The notes below the pieces were generated by a model that was not told the DNA's origin, did not search any database, and saw only the letters and a program-made list of their open reading frames with translations. From Cephalotrichum gorgonifer (lineage: Eukaryota; Ascomycota; Sordariomycetes; Microascales; Microascaceae), in the NCBI GenBank assembly GCA_900312665.1, contig ONZQ02000001.1, positions 2,023,248 through 2,087,247 of the forward strand: DNA of 64,000 nucleotides, written 5' to 3'. The stretch's first letter is position 1, and each line of letters opens with the position of its first letter. The position numbers and the translations under genes are program-made. This document shows, one piece after another, positions 34,268-44,861 of the stretch.

Positions 34268-35914
34268 ATGGCAACAGAAGAAGAGAGAGAGCTTATGGCC
34301 CGAATCGGCCAGCTAGCTGGTTCGTCCTGTTCGACTACCTAACCACCAAAGATCATGCTGTACTAATGTGCGACAAACAGGTCAGATCAATCGCCACAAG
34401 AGCCAAAGCGCCGGTCCCCAGCCGACAGGCGCTTCCCAACGCCGGTGTTCGTATCCCTCAACCCGCCTAGTCCAACCGTTGTCGCCTGCCTATCGCGTCG
34501 CTAAACTAGTGTGTACAGTCAGTCCGTATCAGCCAAGTCGTCCGGGTCGGGGGTATGCTCGGGGTGGCAGCTCCCGCGGCGGGCGACCTCCCATGCCACA
34601 CCGACACCGGACCTTGGTATTAAATGGTACCGGGACGCCCACGCCTGAAAACGAAGAGGATGTGTCGACATCAACCCCACCATCAACCTGGGTTTCCAAA
34701 ACCGACCGCCATCTCCAACTGATTAACTCTAGTGTCTACGAAAAGGAATCCCAGTCTAGGGCAAAGGCGATCGCCGAGTCGAGCCGGCAAAGGACGCGAG
34801 TAAAGGACCAAAATGAAAAGGCAAAGCTCGAGTCCTACCTTCGCACAGCGCCGGCAGTGGCCAAACCCACCAACGGCCCAGGATTGTATGAAGTTACCAT
34901 TGAAGGAATGCGGTTTATAGTGGCCAAGGACGGGAGCAAGCTCGTGAAGGCTCCGGGTAAGTTGGATATGGCAACTATCTTGATAACCCGCGAGGGGCAG
35001 CCTCGGAGTCACCCTGCTGTACTAACGAGGAGCAGGGGACATCAACCCACCAAGTGCAACGCCCAAAGTCGCGGTCGTCGGTGGCGTCAAGTTCTTCAGA
35101 AGCAAGACAGGGAATCTGTACCGGGACGGAATTGTTCGGGCGCATAGGTATGTGTTTTGCCAAGACATCGCCTACTTGCTAACCAGTGCTACACCCGATA
35201 GGAAATCGGGCAAAGTCAAGAAGGTCGACGAGCTTTGCAAGAGCTTTTCAACGACGGGTAACTCCTTCCAAGCTCCACGGCCGACCCGCTCCACCCCCGA
35301 CATTCGACGGACAGACACGGGGTTGGGCGAGGGCAGGTATGACGCCCGAACGACGGCGCTAACACTTTCTAGGATCCTGCCCCAAAGGGCCGCGCTGTCG
35401 CTACCACCACGACCCCGCCAAAGTTGGCGTTTGCAGAGACTTCCTCCAGACGGCGTCTTGCGCCAAAGGACAGAGCTGCGACCTATCGCATGACTTGACA
35501 TCAGAGCGAACGCCCCTCTGCCTGCATTATGCCAAAGGCAACTGTTCCAATAGCAGCTGTCCCTATACTCACTCCGATGTCTCTCCAGGTGCGCCCGTCT
35601 GCCGACGTTTCGGACTTTACGGCTACTGTGATAATGGGTCGAAGTGTACAGAGCGGCACGTTTTCGAGTGCCCCGACTTCAGCAACACGGGGAAGTGCAA
35701 GATCAAGGGCTGTAAACTTGTGCACCGAGAGAGGGCAAGCGTCCTCCGAAAGGCAGGCCAGCGGGGCGGCGATGATGATACCGAAGATGTATCCAGTGAC
35801 AGCGACTCTGTCGCTAGTGACGACGTCGACTCCGACGAGGTTGAGGAGCTCTTCGGGGATGACGATCCGGACCAGTCTGGCTTTACCCAGCAGAAGGATT
35901 ACATCTCCTTTTAG
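34268..35914 (+). CDS. Five-finger CCCH zinc-finger protein, ZC3H3-like
   Basis: Exons: 34268-34319, 34381-34956, 35036-35147, 35202-35257 and 35373-35914, giving 445 residues. A possible extra in-frame intron at 34447-34518 would reduce this to 421. The N-terminus reads ...RIGQLAGQINRHK. Five CCCH fingers span about 255-383: CKSFSTTGSCPKGPRCRYH (completed across the last intron), CRDF...H, CLHYAKGNCSNSSCPYTH, CRRFGLYGYCDNGSKCTERH and CPDF...CKLVH. Spacing is C-x8-C-x5-C-x3-H or near. An acidic C-terminus ends QQKDYISF. The finger array matches ZC3H3/SPBC337.12, a polyadenylation and mRNA export factor; this function is inferred by family. The first intron has a non-standard donor GTTCGT but a TACTAAT branch. 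Confidence 0.87.
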
Positions 35915-37034
35915 TCTGTCTTCTAACCTCGCAGATCCGCCCCGACGCCGACACTGGGACTGGTGGAGCCATCACTTTTATGTCCTGCGAGCTCACGTTT
36001 CCCGATTCCTCCCCCTTTAGTTTCTGCCTCATTTATGACATTACGCCTAATTCTATTCCTTCGCAATTCGTCCATACACCTAGGTGTGTGGCAGGGCTGG
36101 CCAGTTCAGCGTTTTCGGCCATTTTGTTTAGCAGGGAAGCAGGTTATTTAGAAATGGGAGTTGGGGGGCCGGGTGGCCGGGTGGCTGTTTTGTGTTTTTG
36201 GTGTTCAAAGATGCTCTCGGCCTGGATGGCCGCGGGTCAAGGAGCGCAGCGGTGTTGGCGTTCGGATAAGAGACGGGACATGGACATTCAGATCACGGTA
36301 GCAATCGGTTGCTTCGCAAAATAAGCAGAATGATGAAGAACTATTAGTCAATAAAGTACATGATTATGATGTTTGTAATATCCCTGTTATGCATTAGAAC
36401 AAGAACGAGGTGGAGGGGGACGAAGAGAGACAGGGAAGAGAGTTGGGAGCACAAGTTGCGGTGGCCGTTCAGCTCAGACTTCAGCTCAGACAGTTCGCAA
36501 GGTTGGGCGCAGTAGGGCTGGGGATGAGGTCTAGTCACCAGGTCTTACTGCGTTTATCTATACGGAGTATGGTGTGCGACACGTCGCCTGACCCGGGACC
36601 GTTGAGGAGATGCGCTTTACTGGTAGAGGTCTAGCTAGGAAGAAGACGTTTGACAGGGTCTGTTCCCGATGCCAACGTCCTTAAGGTTTGCGCCGCCGAC
36701 GGCAGCACGCCCTTCTATGTCCTTCTTTCTTTTCTTTTTCTTGGCTTTACTTCTTTCCGTTATTTTCCTTTCCTTCTCCCTTCCTTCCTTTTTTCGACCG
36801 CATTACCCCAGCGCCACGGATGGGGACGGCGCTAAAAAGGCCTAGACCCGCCTCGAGGTTCTGGTTGATTCATCGGCCCAGGCAGAGCAGAGCAACCTCA
36901 TAGGTTGATCAGTGCTTAGCGTTTCTGAAACCAAGCGATGGTGTGGGCGTCAGCGGGGTGGTCTCGGTCTCACAAATGCGCCAGCCGCTCAGCGGGCAGG
37001 GCGGAGCCCATGTATTACGTTGTACTCCATACAT

Positions 37035-37044
37035 GTACGAGTAC
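37035..37044. promoter_or_regulatory. GTACGAGTAC decamer, intergenic copy 3
   Basis: Exact decamer about 400 nt before the Sel1-repeat gene, flanked by extra GTACTC and CTCGTG half-sites. Role inferred from recurrence. Confidence 0.3.
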
Positions 37045-37287
37045 TCGTGTCGCGCTGAGCGCTCAGCCCCGCAGGAACAGGGCAAATGAAGTCGCATTCG
37101 TCTTGTATTAAAGGAATGCGAAGCGCTCCTAACAAGCTGGAAGGCGCGGGAGGAGCGGGACGACGCTATTACTTCTCTTCTTCTTTTATCCCATTGGTAT
37201 CTTTATAACACCTAGCGATTCCCAGATCCCTTCTTTTCGCTTGCTTGCAAGTAGAGCGCTTGTCAGCTTTCATTTGCTTTACCTTAC

Positions 37288-37297
37288 GTACGAGTAC
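37288..37297. promoter_or_regulatory. GTACGAGTAC decamer, intergenic copy 4
   Basis: Exact decamer about 140 nt before the Sel1-repeat gene start, so possibly in its leader. It lies 253 nt from copy 3. Confidence 0.3.
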
Positions 37298-37434
37298 CTC
37301 CCACACACCCCGCTTGCGAGTACTTCGTCACTTCTCTCGCTTGTCGCGAGCAAACCTCCCCTCCCGACCGCACTCTACTCCTCTTAACGACAAAGACGAC
37401 GACCCCGACCGAGCTCAAGGAGGCATAAGCGACC

Positions 37435-38985
37435 ATGGGCCTCCGCGACGTCCTCAGGAAGAGGGAGCAGGCCTCCGCGGCCTCCGGCGGCCCCGCCCCC
37501 GGCGCCGTCCCCGAATTCACCTTCCTGCGCACCGACACCCACACCACCGAGGTCCTCCGGGACCACTCGGTCCCCAACTACACGCAGACTCACCTCTCGC
37601 CCGTGCAAGACAACAAGTCGCGCCACAGCCTCGACGTATTCCGCTCCTCGCGCTCGCGGAGCGCCTCCACGTCCTCGAGGGCGAGCGAGGGCGGGAAGAA
37701 GGAACATCGCCGGTCGATGTTCCACAGGCGGGAGCCAACGTCCGAGTACGTCCCGGCCGACCTGCCGCAGATCTCCGGCGGGGCCGGGGGCCTAGGCGGG
37801 GCGGAGGAGGACTGGGAGAGGAGGGGGATTATACTCGCTACCAGCCGCCCGGCTTCTCCCGGCGCGGACCCGGCCCGGGGTGGCCGGCCGGCCGGCGGCT
37901 TGACGAATAAGGAGATCGACGCGGATATTCAGCGCGCGATCAAGGCCCACGAGGACGGGGACCTGGTGGCTAGCACGAGGCTGTTCGGCCAGTTGGCGGA
38001 TCCGAACGGGGCGAACAACCCGCTTAGCCAGGTGCTCTACGGTCTTGCGCTGAGGTGAGTCCCAGTTCCCCCTTTTTTCTCCCCTTTTATGGAAGGTCGG
38101 GATCGTAGTATGCTGACGGTTGAGGGGGGAAAACATAGGCACGGCTGGGGATGTGAGCCCGACGCCGACGCCGCGGTACACTACCTCTCCAAGGCGGCGT
38201 CCAACTCCGCCGCCGTCGAGCAGATGGCGCTGCAGGCCGGGCTGAAGAAGGGCGGCGCCGCCAAGGGCGAGCTCGTGCTTGCCATCTTCGAGCTTGCGAA
38301 TTGCTTCCGGCATGGGTGGGGGATCGCGGTAGATCCGGTCGCCGCGAAGCAGGTATGTACTAGCAGTCAGGAGGAGAGGAGGTCGACGGTTGGATTGTAT
38401 GGGTGCTAACTCGGGGGATTTAGTACTACGAGACGGCCGCGAATCTGGGTGACACTGGTAAGTCGACGACGTATTCATCGCAGATGTGTAGAGGTGTTGT
38501 GGAGTTGACGGTGGATGTGCAGATGCTATGAATGAGGTGGCGTGGTGCTATAACGAGGGATTCGGATGCAAGAAAGATAGGGTATGTGTTTTTTTATCAT
38601 CTTCTTCCTTCAGCAGTTTACACTCGCTATAAGTAGACTAATTGCTAACCTCTCTCCCATCCCATAGTACGCAGCCGCGCGGTATTACAGACTAGCAGAG
38701 AAGAACGGCAACAAAATCATAGGCAATTCATGGTGAGTCCAACAACATACACCTTTGTTTTTCTTCTCCCTTGAATGATCCTGACTGAGGACTCCGTCCG
38801 GGATCCCCAAGCCACTCTGCATCTACCGTTGTGCCATAACCGAGTGGTAGCAAGGCCTCTTTTGGCTCTTCCTATTTCCTGGGGAGATCTGGATCAGAAC
38901 AGCCAACTAACGGGAGTTCCCTTGTTGCAGGATCTGGAAAGAGAAGTACGGACCTCCCGAGGAGCCCGTCGTGAGCAAGAAGTGA
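37435..38985 (+). CDS. Sel1-repeat (SLR) protein
   Basis: Six exons: 37435-38054, 38139-38352, 38424-38457, 38523-38581, 38668-38732 and 38931-38985, giving 348 residues. All introns are GT-AG. Residues 1-165 are disordered and Ser/Arg/Gly-rich. The rest holds Sel1-like repeats with signatures such as YGLALRHGWGCEPDADAAVHY, ANCFRHGWGIAVDPVAAKQYY, NEVAWCYNEGFGCKKDRYAAARYY. Sel1 repeats are alpha-alpha scaffolds for protein complexes. The layout (disordered N-terminus, C-terminal Sel1 block) resembles the fungal DSF2-like proteins; the partner is unknown. The small exons (34-65 nt) each fall inside the repeat block, which may reflect how repeats were duplicated. Confidence 0.8.
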
Positions 38986-39920
38986 GGCCCGGAGTGCCCT
39001 CTTAAAAGCTTCAGCACTTGGCGGATTCTACAAGCACCGTACTGCCATTTATGCACGTACACGCACTTTCCTCATACTGCGTTGAGCTGGTGCCTCGATC
39101 AATGCTGGCTCGGGATGAATTATAGGGGGCCATCATATTGGGTAATATAATGCTGACTGCTAGTGGCCATGTTTTACTTCTTTTTTTTTGGAATGCGTCG
39201 TTAGGATTAGTACAGAGCTGAAGCTCATCTTTTTTCTATTCGTCTTTCCATTTTGGAGGCTATCTATGAGTTATCCTTGCCAGATCTCACGAGCAGACAT
39301 GTTTAATATATATTGACACGCAGTTTGAATCTGTTATTACATGAATACCATATATACAAGAAAAGGTGGCATCAGATCCGGGGCGCTCTATAATTCCAGA
39401 ACAAACAGAAGATGGTGCCCGGAAGCGTAATGCTCCAAGTGTGTGTGTATACCCCGGAGCGCAATGCCGCAAGTGGGAAGGAGGAGGCCTGAGCTACGGG
39501 CTTGATTTGCTTTGAGCAGCTCTTGGCTTTCGCCCTAGTGTGATTCTCGGTCTCCGTCGAGGCACCAGTAAGTCAGCTTCGTTGATATGTATATACACTG
39601 CGAGCTTTATGCTTCGAGCAGTGGAGCTAAGTAACGACTGTGTACTGTGTACGGGCTTATGCTTCGAGCTGCGAGTGAGGTTTGCAGGACATGGGATGTT
39701 ATGTCCATATCGTCGACCAATTTAATGTCGTTTCATACGAGCGGGGGCGGTTTTCAAGCTCTTTTTTTGTTTTGCTTCCGAGACTTTTTGTTCTCGGGTA
39801 CCGCGAGGTGACTGAGCCGAGCGCGGACAAGGTGGAAAATCCGGGGCCTAGCTCCTACTGAGACATTGACCCGAGTACGGTTTGTACAATGGAATAGTCG
39901 AGTGTCCCACGGAAGAAGCC
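38986..39920. other. Spacer after Sel1 gene
   Basis: This 935 nt spacer contains the Sel1 3' UTR and the 3' end of the orphan minus-strand gene. AT-richer than its surroundings. No gene or repeat is seen. Confidence 0.55.
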
Positions 39921-40580
39921 TCAGTGGCTCTCCGTCTCGCTGAACCACTCGGACTGGACTACCGAAGCCAGGTAGTCGAGCTCATGGTCATCCACGTCGG
40001 CTGCCGGGTTTTCCCAGTCAACCTCCCACCTGGCATTCCTCGGCGTAAACATGGTCGAGGGCATAGGAGGTCCGTTGACCAGAGTCTCCCGGTGAGCCCT
40101 GTGGCGGGCTCGGACGACACCAACGGTGGGCCTGATGGAGTTCAGGCACCACGACAGGGTATCTCTAATCTTGCTTGCTCCGGCGGGCAGTTCGTTGTGA
40201 GTGTCCCTGTCGTCGGTATGGAGAGCCTCTTCATCTCGTCGCCGGAGCTTGCCCCCGGCGTGCTTCAACTTGTTGAGCATTTTGCTCACCCGCAGGATGT
40301 TGTTCGGAGCCTCAGTCCTGGGAATGTCATCCTCGGGATAGAAGGTGGGGAAGAATTCGTCAGGTCTGAAATGGGGCTCGCACTCGTCGATGTAATTTCT
40401 TGCTTCTTCCAAAGTCTTATTGCTGTTGTTGAGCTTCGGGTAGACCGGGGGCTGGAGCATCTGGTCGGCGAACTCTAGGGCCATGGTGCGGATTTTGAAA
40501 GGGTCCTGCTCGGTCTTGGTTCCCCTCAGATGATAGCGCATAGAGTTGGACATGGTGGACCTGTTGGCTTTTTCTTCCAT
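39921..40580 (-). CDS. Hypothetical protein, possible lineage-specific gene
   Basis: A single open frame of 219 codons from the first ATG (40580) to a stop at 39921. I do not recognise it. It is hydrophilic, with no signal peptide or membrane segment. The N-terminus is basic (MRYHLRGTK), the middle has acidic/Pro-rich segments (HFRPDEFFPTFYPEDDIP) and the C-terminus is acidic (DVDDHELDYLASVV). Amino-acid use is balanced and looks protein-like. There is no intron and no neighbour within 900 nt. It sits at the edge of a gene-poor region and may be a young or decaying gene, or a chance ORF. Confidence 0.45.
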   Translation of the reverse strand: MEEKANRSTMSNSMRYHLRGTKTEQDPFKIRTMALEFADQMLQPPVYPKLNNSNKTLEEARNYIDECEPHFRPDEFFPTFYPEDDIPRTEAPNNILRVSKMLNKLKHAGGKLRRRDEEALHTDDRDTHNELPAGASKIRDTLSWCLNSIRPTVGVVRARHRAHRETLVNGPPMPSTMFTPRNARWEVDWENPAADVDDHELDYLASVVQSEWFSETESH

Positions 40581-43500
40581 CTTGAAAAAGGAACAAGTTG
40601 ACTGATGAGATGTGAGTGTCAACACGTTGATGTCTTTGGTAAATCTTAACGTGGCTGGCTAGCGGAGCTGTTTTCTTGGGCTGTTCTTTGCAGAGCGTGG
40701 CTCAAATGGACCTCTCGGCAACCAGTTGCCGGATAAGTCTGAGTAGAAGTGTTAGTAGACAATCCTCCTATTCTAACCGCCACTCTACGACCTGGTTGTC
40801 CACACCTTCCTATGGGTGGACACCCCAGTTGGAATGGTCAAAGACCAGCTGATGTTGGCAAAGGTTATGTAGCCTCTCAAGCCTTGACTTAGGCAAGAAG
40901 TGGCAGCAGTTGTTTGTTATGATTTGTTCTGGAGTTGAAACACTCAGGTTGTCCTGTGGTAGCAGCGTGCTTGAAAGCAGAATCTCTAAAAGTGAGATGA
41001 CGGGGGGAAGAAGGAAATCTAGGACTGGGAGGGCGAGGGGAATTCGCATTTCTATATATACTTGACCGCAAACCTTAATATCGAGTCTAATCCAGAAACT
41101 TGAAGATCGAAAGTATATAGGGCCCCATGTACTCCATATTCTGTAGAGGTATCGTCGCCAGAGCCTAATCTTGGACGAATGACTCGCGTAGAGGTTGCGT
41201 ACAAACTTAGATGCAGGAGAGCGAGCGTACCAAAGAGGAGAAGATGCAGTCGAGGTGCATGCGGAGAGCGTTCAAAGGGTGACGTTCACGACGCGGTAAT
41301 ACGGATAGAGGAGGATTGTTGGAAAGTGTTGGGGGCTATGTGAGTATCGAGCCGAGGAGGCCCGCGGTGATGGCAGATAGAATGCTAGGTGTGGGGGTGG
41401 ACTGCTCCGGATTTCGAGAAGAGCATGCAAAACTCCCCAGGAGGGGTTTTTATGCAGGATTCCTTTAGAAGCCATTCTCTCTAAACCCGTTTCTTCTCGC
41501 TTGAGAGCATTCCCTGTTCCTGTCATTTTCTTTTGGGGGTCGATGTTCACTCAGCTCCCAAATGCCGTCCGTTGTGGAGCCCGATCTTAGCCCCGGATCG
41601 GATCCGCGCTCCCGGGATTAATTGCGTCCAAAAATAGCAACCGGACCGGCTACTCCCGCATGGATCTATGGCTTGTGAAACCCCAATGTAGACGACCAAA
41701 ATCTTCCCTATCGAGGGCAGACGGTAGGGAGGACGCAATGAATAGATAGTTAGAGATAATCCATGCCCTTGGCCCTATACTACATGTACTGACTAGTATA
41801 CCCTGTAGCCGCGTCCTATTTTGCGAAACCACCATCTACGTCCTCACCTCAGCTTTTGCTTAGAGTACACAACATCTCGCTTACACGCGAGGCGGTGAAA
41901 CCCCTCCCCCCCCCCCCCTCTCCTCCTCCTTTCCTGCCGGGTTATATTGGCTTTCATCTCCTCGGAATTTTCTACCTACCCATGATCATAAAAGAATACA
42001 AGAAAACCTAGATGCCAGCAGATGCGAAAAGACGGAAATATGCCTCGGCTAAGCCCAAAACAGAGAAGCACAAGAATCTCGTCGAAGCAAGGAGATGAAA
42101 GCACACAGTGGAAACCTTCGACCGCCCAGTTCCCCGGAGAGTCGACAACCCAATCCTCAGAGGCGAAGATACACCACCGCTACGAGCTGGGCCAACCATA
42201 ATTCTGCAAAATGGCGAAACCTACCAAGAGCCTGCCCGTACCCTCGAAGGATACACCCGCTGATCCCGCATCCATCGTTGGAGCTCTGCCGACATATATA
42301 TATCCGAAAAATCCGCCTCCCCTCGCTCGACGTACGCTTAAAATCTCTGCCTCAGATTCTCTAAGTCGTGCTTGGGATCAGTCTGGACACGCAGTTCAAG
42401 ACGCTGTACCCCGCGGATTATGCTTTCCGGCCGCGTTGTATCCCCTCCGATTACCCAGAGCGCAGTGACTAACACGAAAGTCGGACAACCACGGTGTGCA
42501 AAGACCAGGATGGAGGTACAAACGGATTCGTGACGTACCTTTCGGGCCCCGAAAATAAGCTCTCAAACACTTCGGCGAGAGAGACCCCCCACCGTTTGGG
42601 CACTTCCCGAGTTTTGGAAAATCGTCGAGGTCGAGTAGATCCGAGAGGATATCTCATCGCACAAGAAAGGGTTCACATCGAAGTCAAGAATCTGGGAATC
42701 CCTCAGTTATAATATCCGGCGGTTGAGACCCCGTTTCGCGGAGCAAGGTGCCGGAGAGCACCAGACATCGTAGAAAGTATACTTTTCCCTCGTCTATCCC
42801 ACGAACTCGCATCTTCCCGGGACGAGGCATCTGCCCATCCGAACGAAACCGCTTGCAGCGCTACTACACTCGCTTTTCTTCGCAGGAAAAGGTGTTCCCT
42901 CGAGTGCCTACATTTTTAAAATCTATCCGGATGTGGTTTGAGCTCGCCGGAGGCCTTGGTCGTGGAGATCACTTTTTTCGACTCTTACCGGAAACACCAC
43001 ACTTACTTTAGTGGGAGAATGCGGCGGCGAGCCCAACCAGGCGTAAAACCAACAACCACGGGGCCTCGCGAAGTTGTCACGGGTGATCTAGAGTGCCCTA
43101 GACGAGACGAGTCGAACGGCGTTAAAAATGACAAGAATGGAGCGGCATTAGTGACGCGCGCTCACGTGGCGTGTTAAATACCCTTTGGTAACACCTCAAG
43201 GACTTCAGCTTAGGGGGCAGACATCGCAACCACAACCACCTCACAAGGTCACTGTGTCATCCGATATTTCCCTTTCGAGAGACTAGTTTTCTTTTACTCA
43301 TGATATCTACTCCTATGCAAGAACTACCCGTTAGATAGGAAACGGTCGGTACTCCAGTGATTGGAACATAGAAAATACAGATTCATTCTACAAGAGTGGC
43401 GCAAAAAGCGGATTGTACTTAAAAGATTTATTAAGTAGATGATAGAGGATATGAAAATAGATGTTGCCGTCGAGGCTAGTTCATAATGACAAAGAAAAAT

Positions 43501-44861
43501 GTCCATCCCTCAGCGGGAGGATTCAAATGAGTGTCCATGCCATGCAAGTGTATAAGCCGTCTCGTATCCATCGTGATATCGTTCAGATGCCACACTCCGA
43601 AGGAGTGGAGATGCAAAAAGAAAATAAGTACCAAGAAAGCCCGTATTTCAGGGCCAGTTGGACAAAGGAGAAGGAGGAGGGCGGAAGGAAGACTGAGAGA
43701 AGTAGACGTGTGGTATGTGGGTGTGGGTTCCGACGCAGGCTCTTGTTTCAAAAACCATGCAAACCCCAGTCGTTCGTATGTCGAAGCCTTCCTCCCGCTG
43801 AGAAGGAAATATGGATATGAATTCAACCGCTGTCATATCTCGTAGTCGAAGGGCTTCAGCTCGCCAGCCCGCCTGTCGTTCCAAACAGCGCGAATGGCTT
43901 CACCGTGTTGGTCGTAAAATCATACCGCCAAAAAAGTGGCGATTGCTGAACAAATTCATCCGAAGACGCCGCCGGGCGGTCCGGAGAAAACAAAAATCCG
44001 TCAACGCCGATACCCAAAGTCCTGTCCGTCGCAGGACGGGCCGATTTGTCCCATTCGATTCTGTGTGAAGGGGGGTCCTCCTGGGCCTCCCCTCCCACAC
44101 CAACCCATGTCGCGCACCCATGTCTGCAACCTCCTCCTTCCCTCAGTGGGAGTGGTCAAGGATTACATGTAGGATCGGCGCGGGTTGAAGTGAGGTCCGA
44201 AGCGGCCTCGTAAAGACAGGAATACATCGCCCGCCAATCTGGACCGTAGAAGCCAACAATGTATGAAGGAAACATTTGGTACAGGAGTTCTGCGCGAGGA
44301 CTGGGCTGGTTCCAATGTGTCCGCTGTTTGTCGCGCGAATAGAAGAGAAGGCTGTGTCGCAATATCGCAAAGGAACAGTATATGCCGGTATACTGTGGGC
44401 CGCCGTACTGAGGAGTGAAGATAGGGTCGTAATATCATTCGTGAATTCCAAGTGAAAACAGAGCGCCAGAAACCAGTTGAAAGGCTAGGAAACCAGATGA
44501 ATCAATGAATCAAAACGCGCGCTTGCTGAAGAAACCGGTGATAGGAAAGAAAAAGAAAAAGACGAAAGATTTTAGGGGAAGAAAAGAAATGGTGAAGAGA
44601 GAATAGGAAGAAAGAACATTCCAGTTCATCCGAGAAGAAAATATGGCGTTTTCGATCTGATGCGTGAGCAATAGGTCTGTGACCGCGGGAGCGGTGCATG
44701 AAGTGTAGAATGGATGAAACTCGAAGAACAGAGGGAAAAAAATCGGGTTCGTAAACAGGCTCAGGCCCGTTGGCCTTGCCTGCTATTATGATGAAAAGCA
44801 AGAGGTTCGAAGAGTGCTCTCAATGCCATCTGGTATCGTCGTCGAGTGGCGGACAAGCTCA
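40581..44861. other. Gene-poor region left of bZIP gene
   Basis: About 4.3 kb without a convincing intact gene. It contains a C13 tract at 41906-41918 preceded by promoter-like sequence. A coding-looking but interrupted frame begins at 42012 (see findings). The remainder has short, non-homologous frames on both strands. No tRNA or transposon is recognised. Confidence 0.5.
41906..41918 (+). repeat. C13 homopolymer tract
   Basis: Thirteen consecutive C follow the sequence cccct in an intergenic pyrimidine-rich stretch. Similar G12-G13 tracts occur in the gene desert at 51173-51184 and 53177-53189. Confidence 0.85.

Larger units (their letters stand above)
35915..37434. other. Intergenic region before the Sel1 gene
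   Basis: This 1.52 kb co-directional spacer holds a pyrimidine tract (about 36711-36800) and two exact GTACGAGTAC decamers near its right end. Leader-like CT-rich sequence runs to 37430. Frames in it are short and non-homologous. Confidence 0.6.

Noticed and set aside
39882..40478. A 198-codon plus-strand frame overlapping the orphan minus-strand gene
   Set aside because: The two frames overlap almost fully; the minus-strand frame has an ATG start and more balanced composition, so I kept that and treat this as its shadow.
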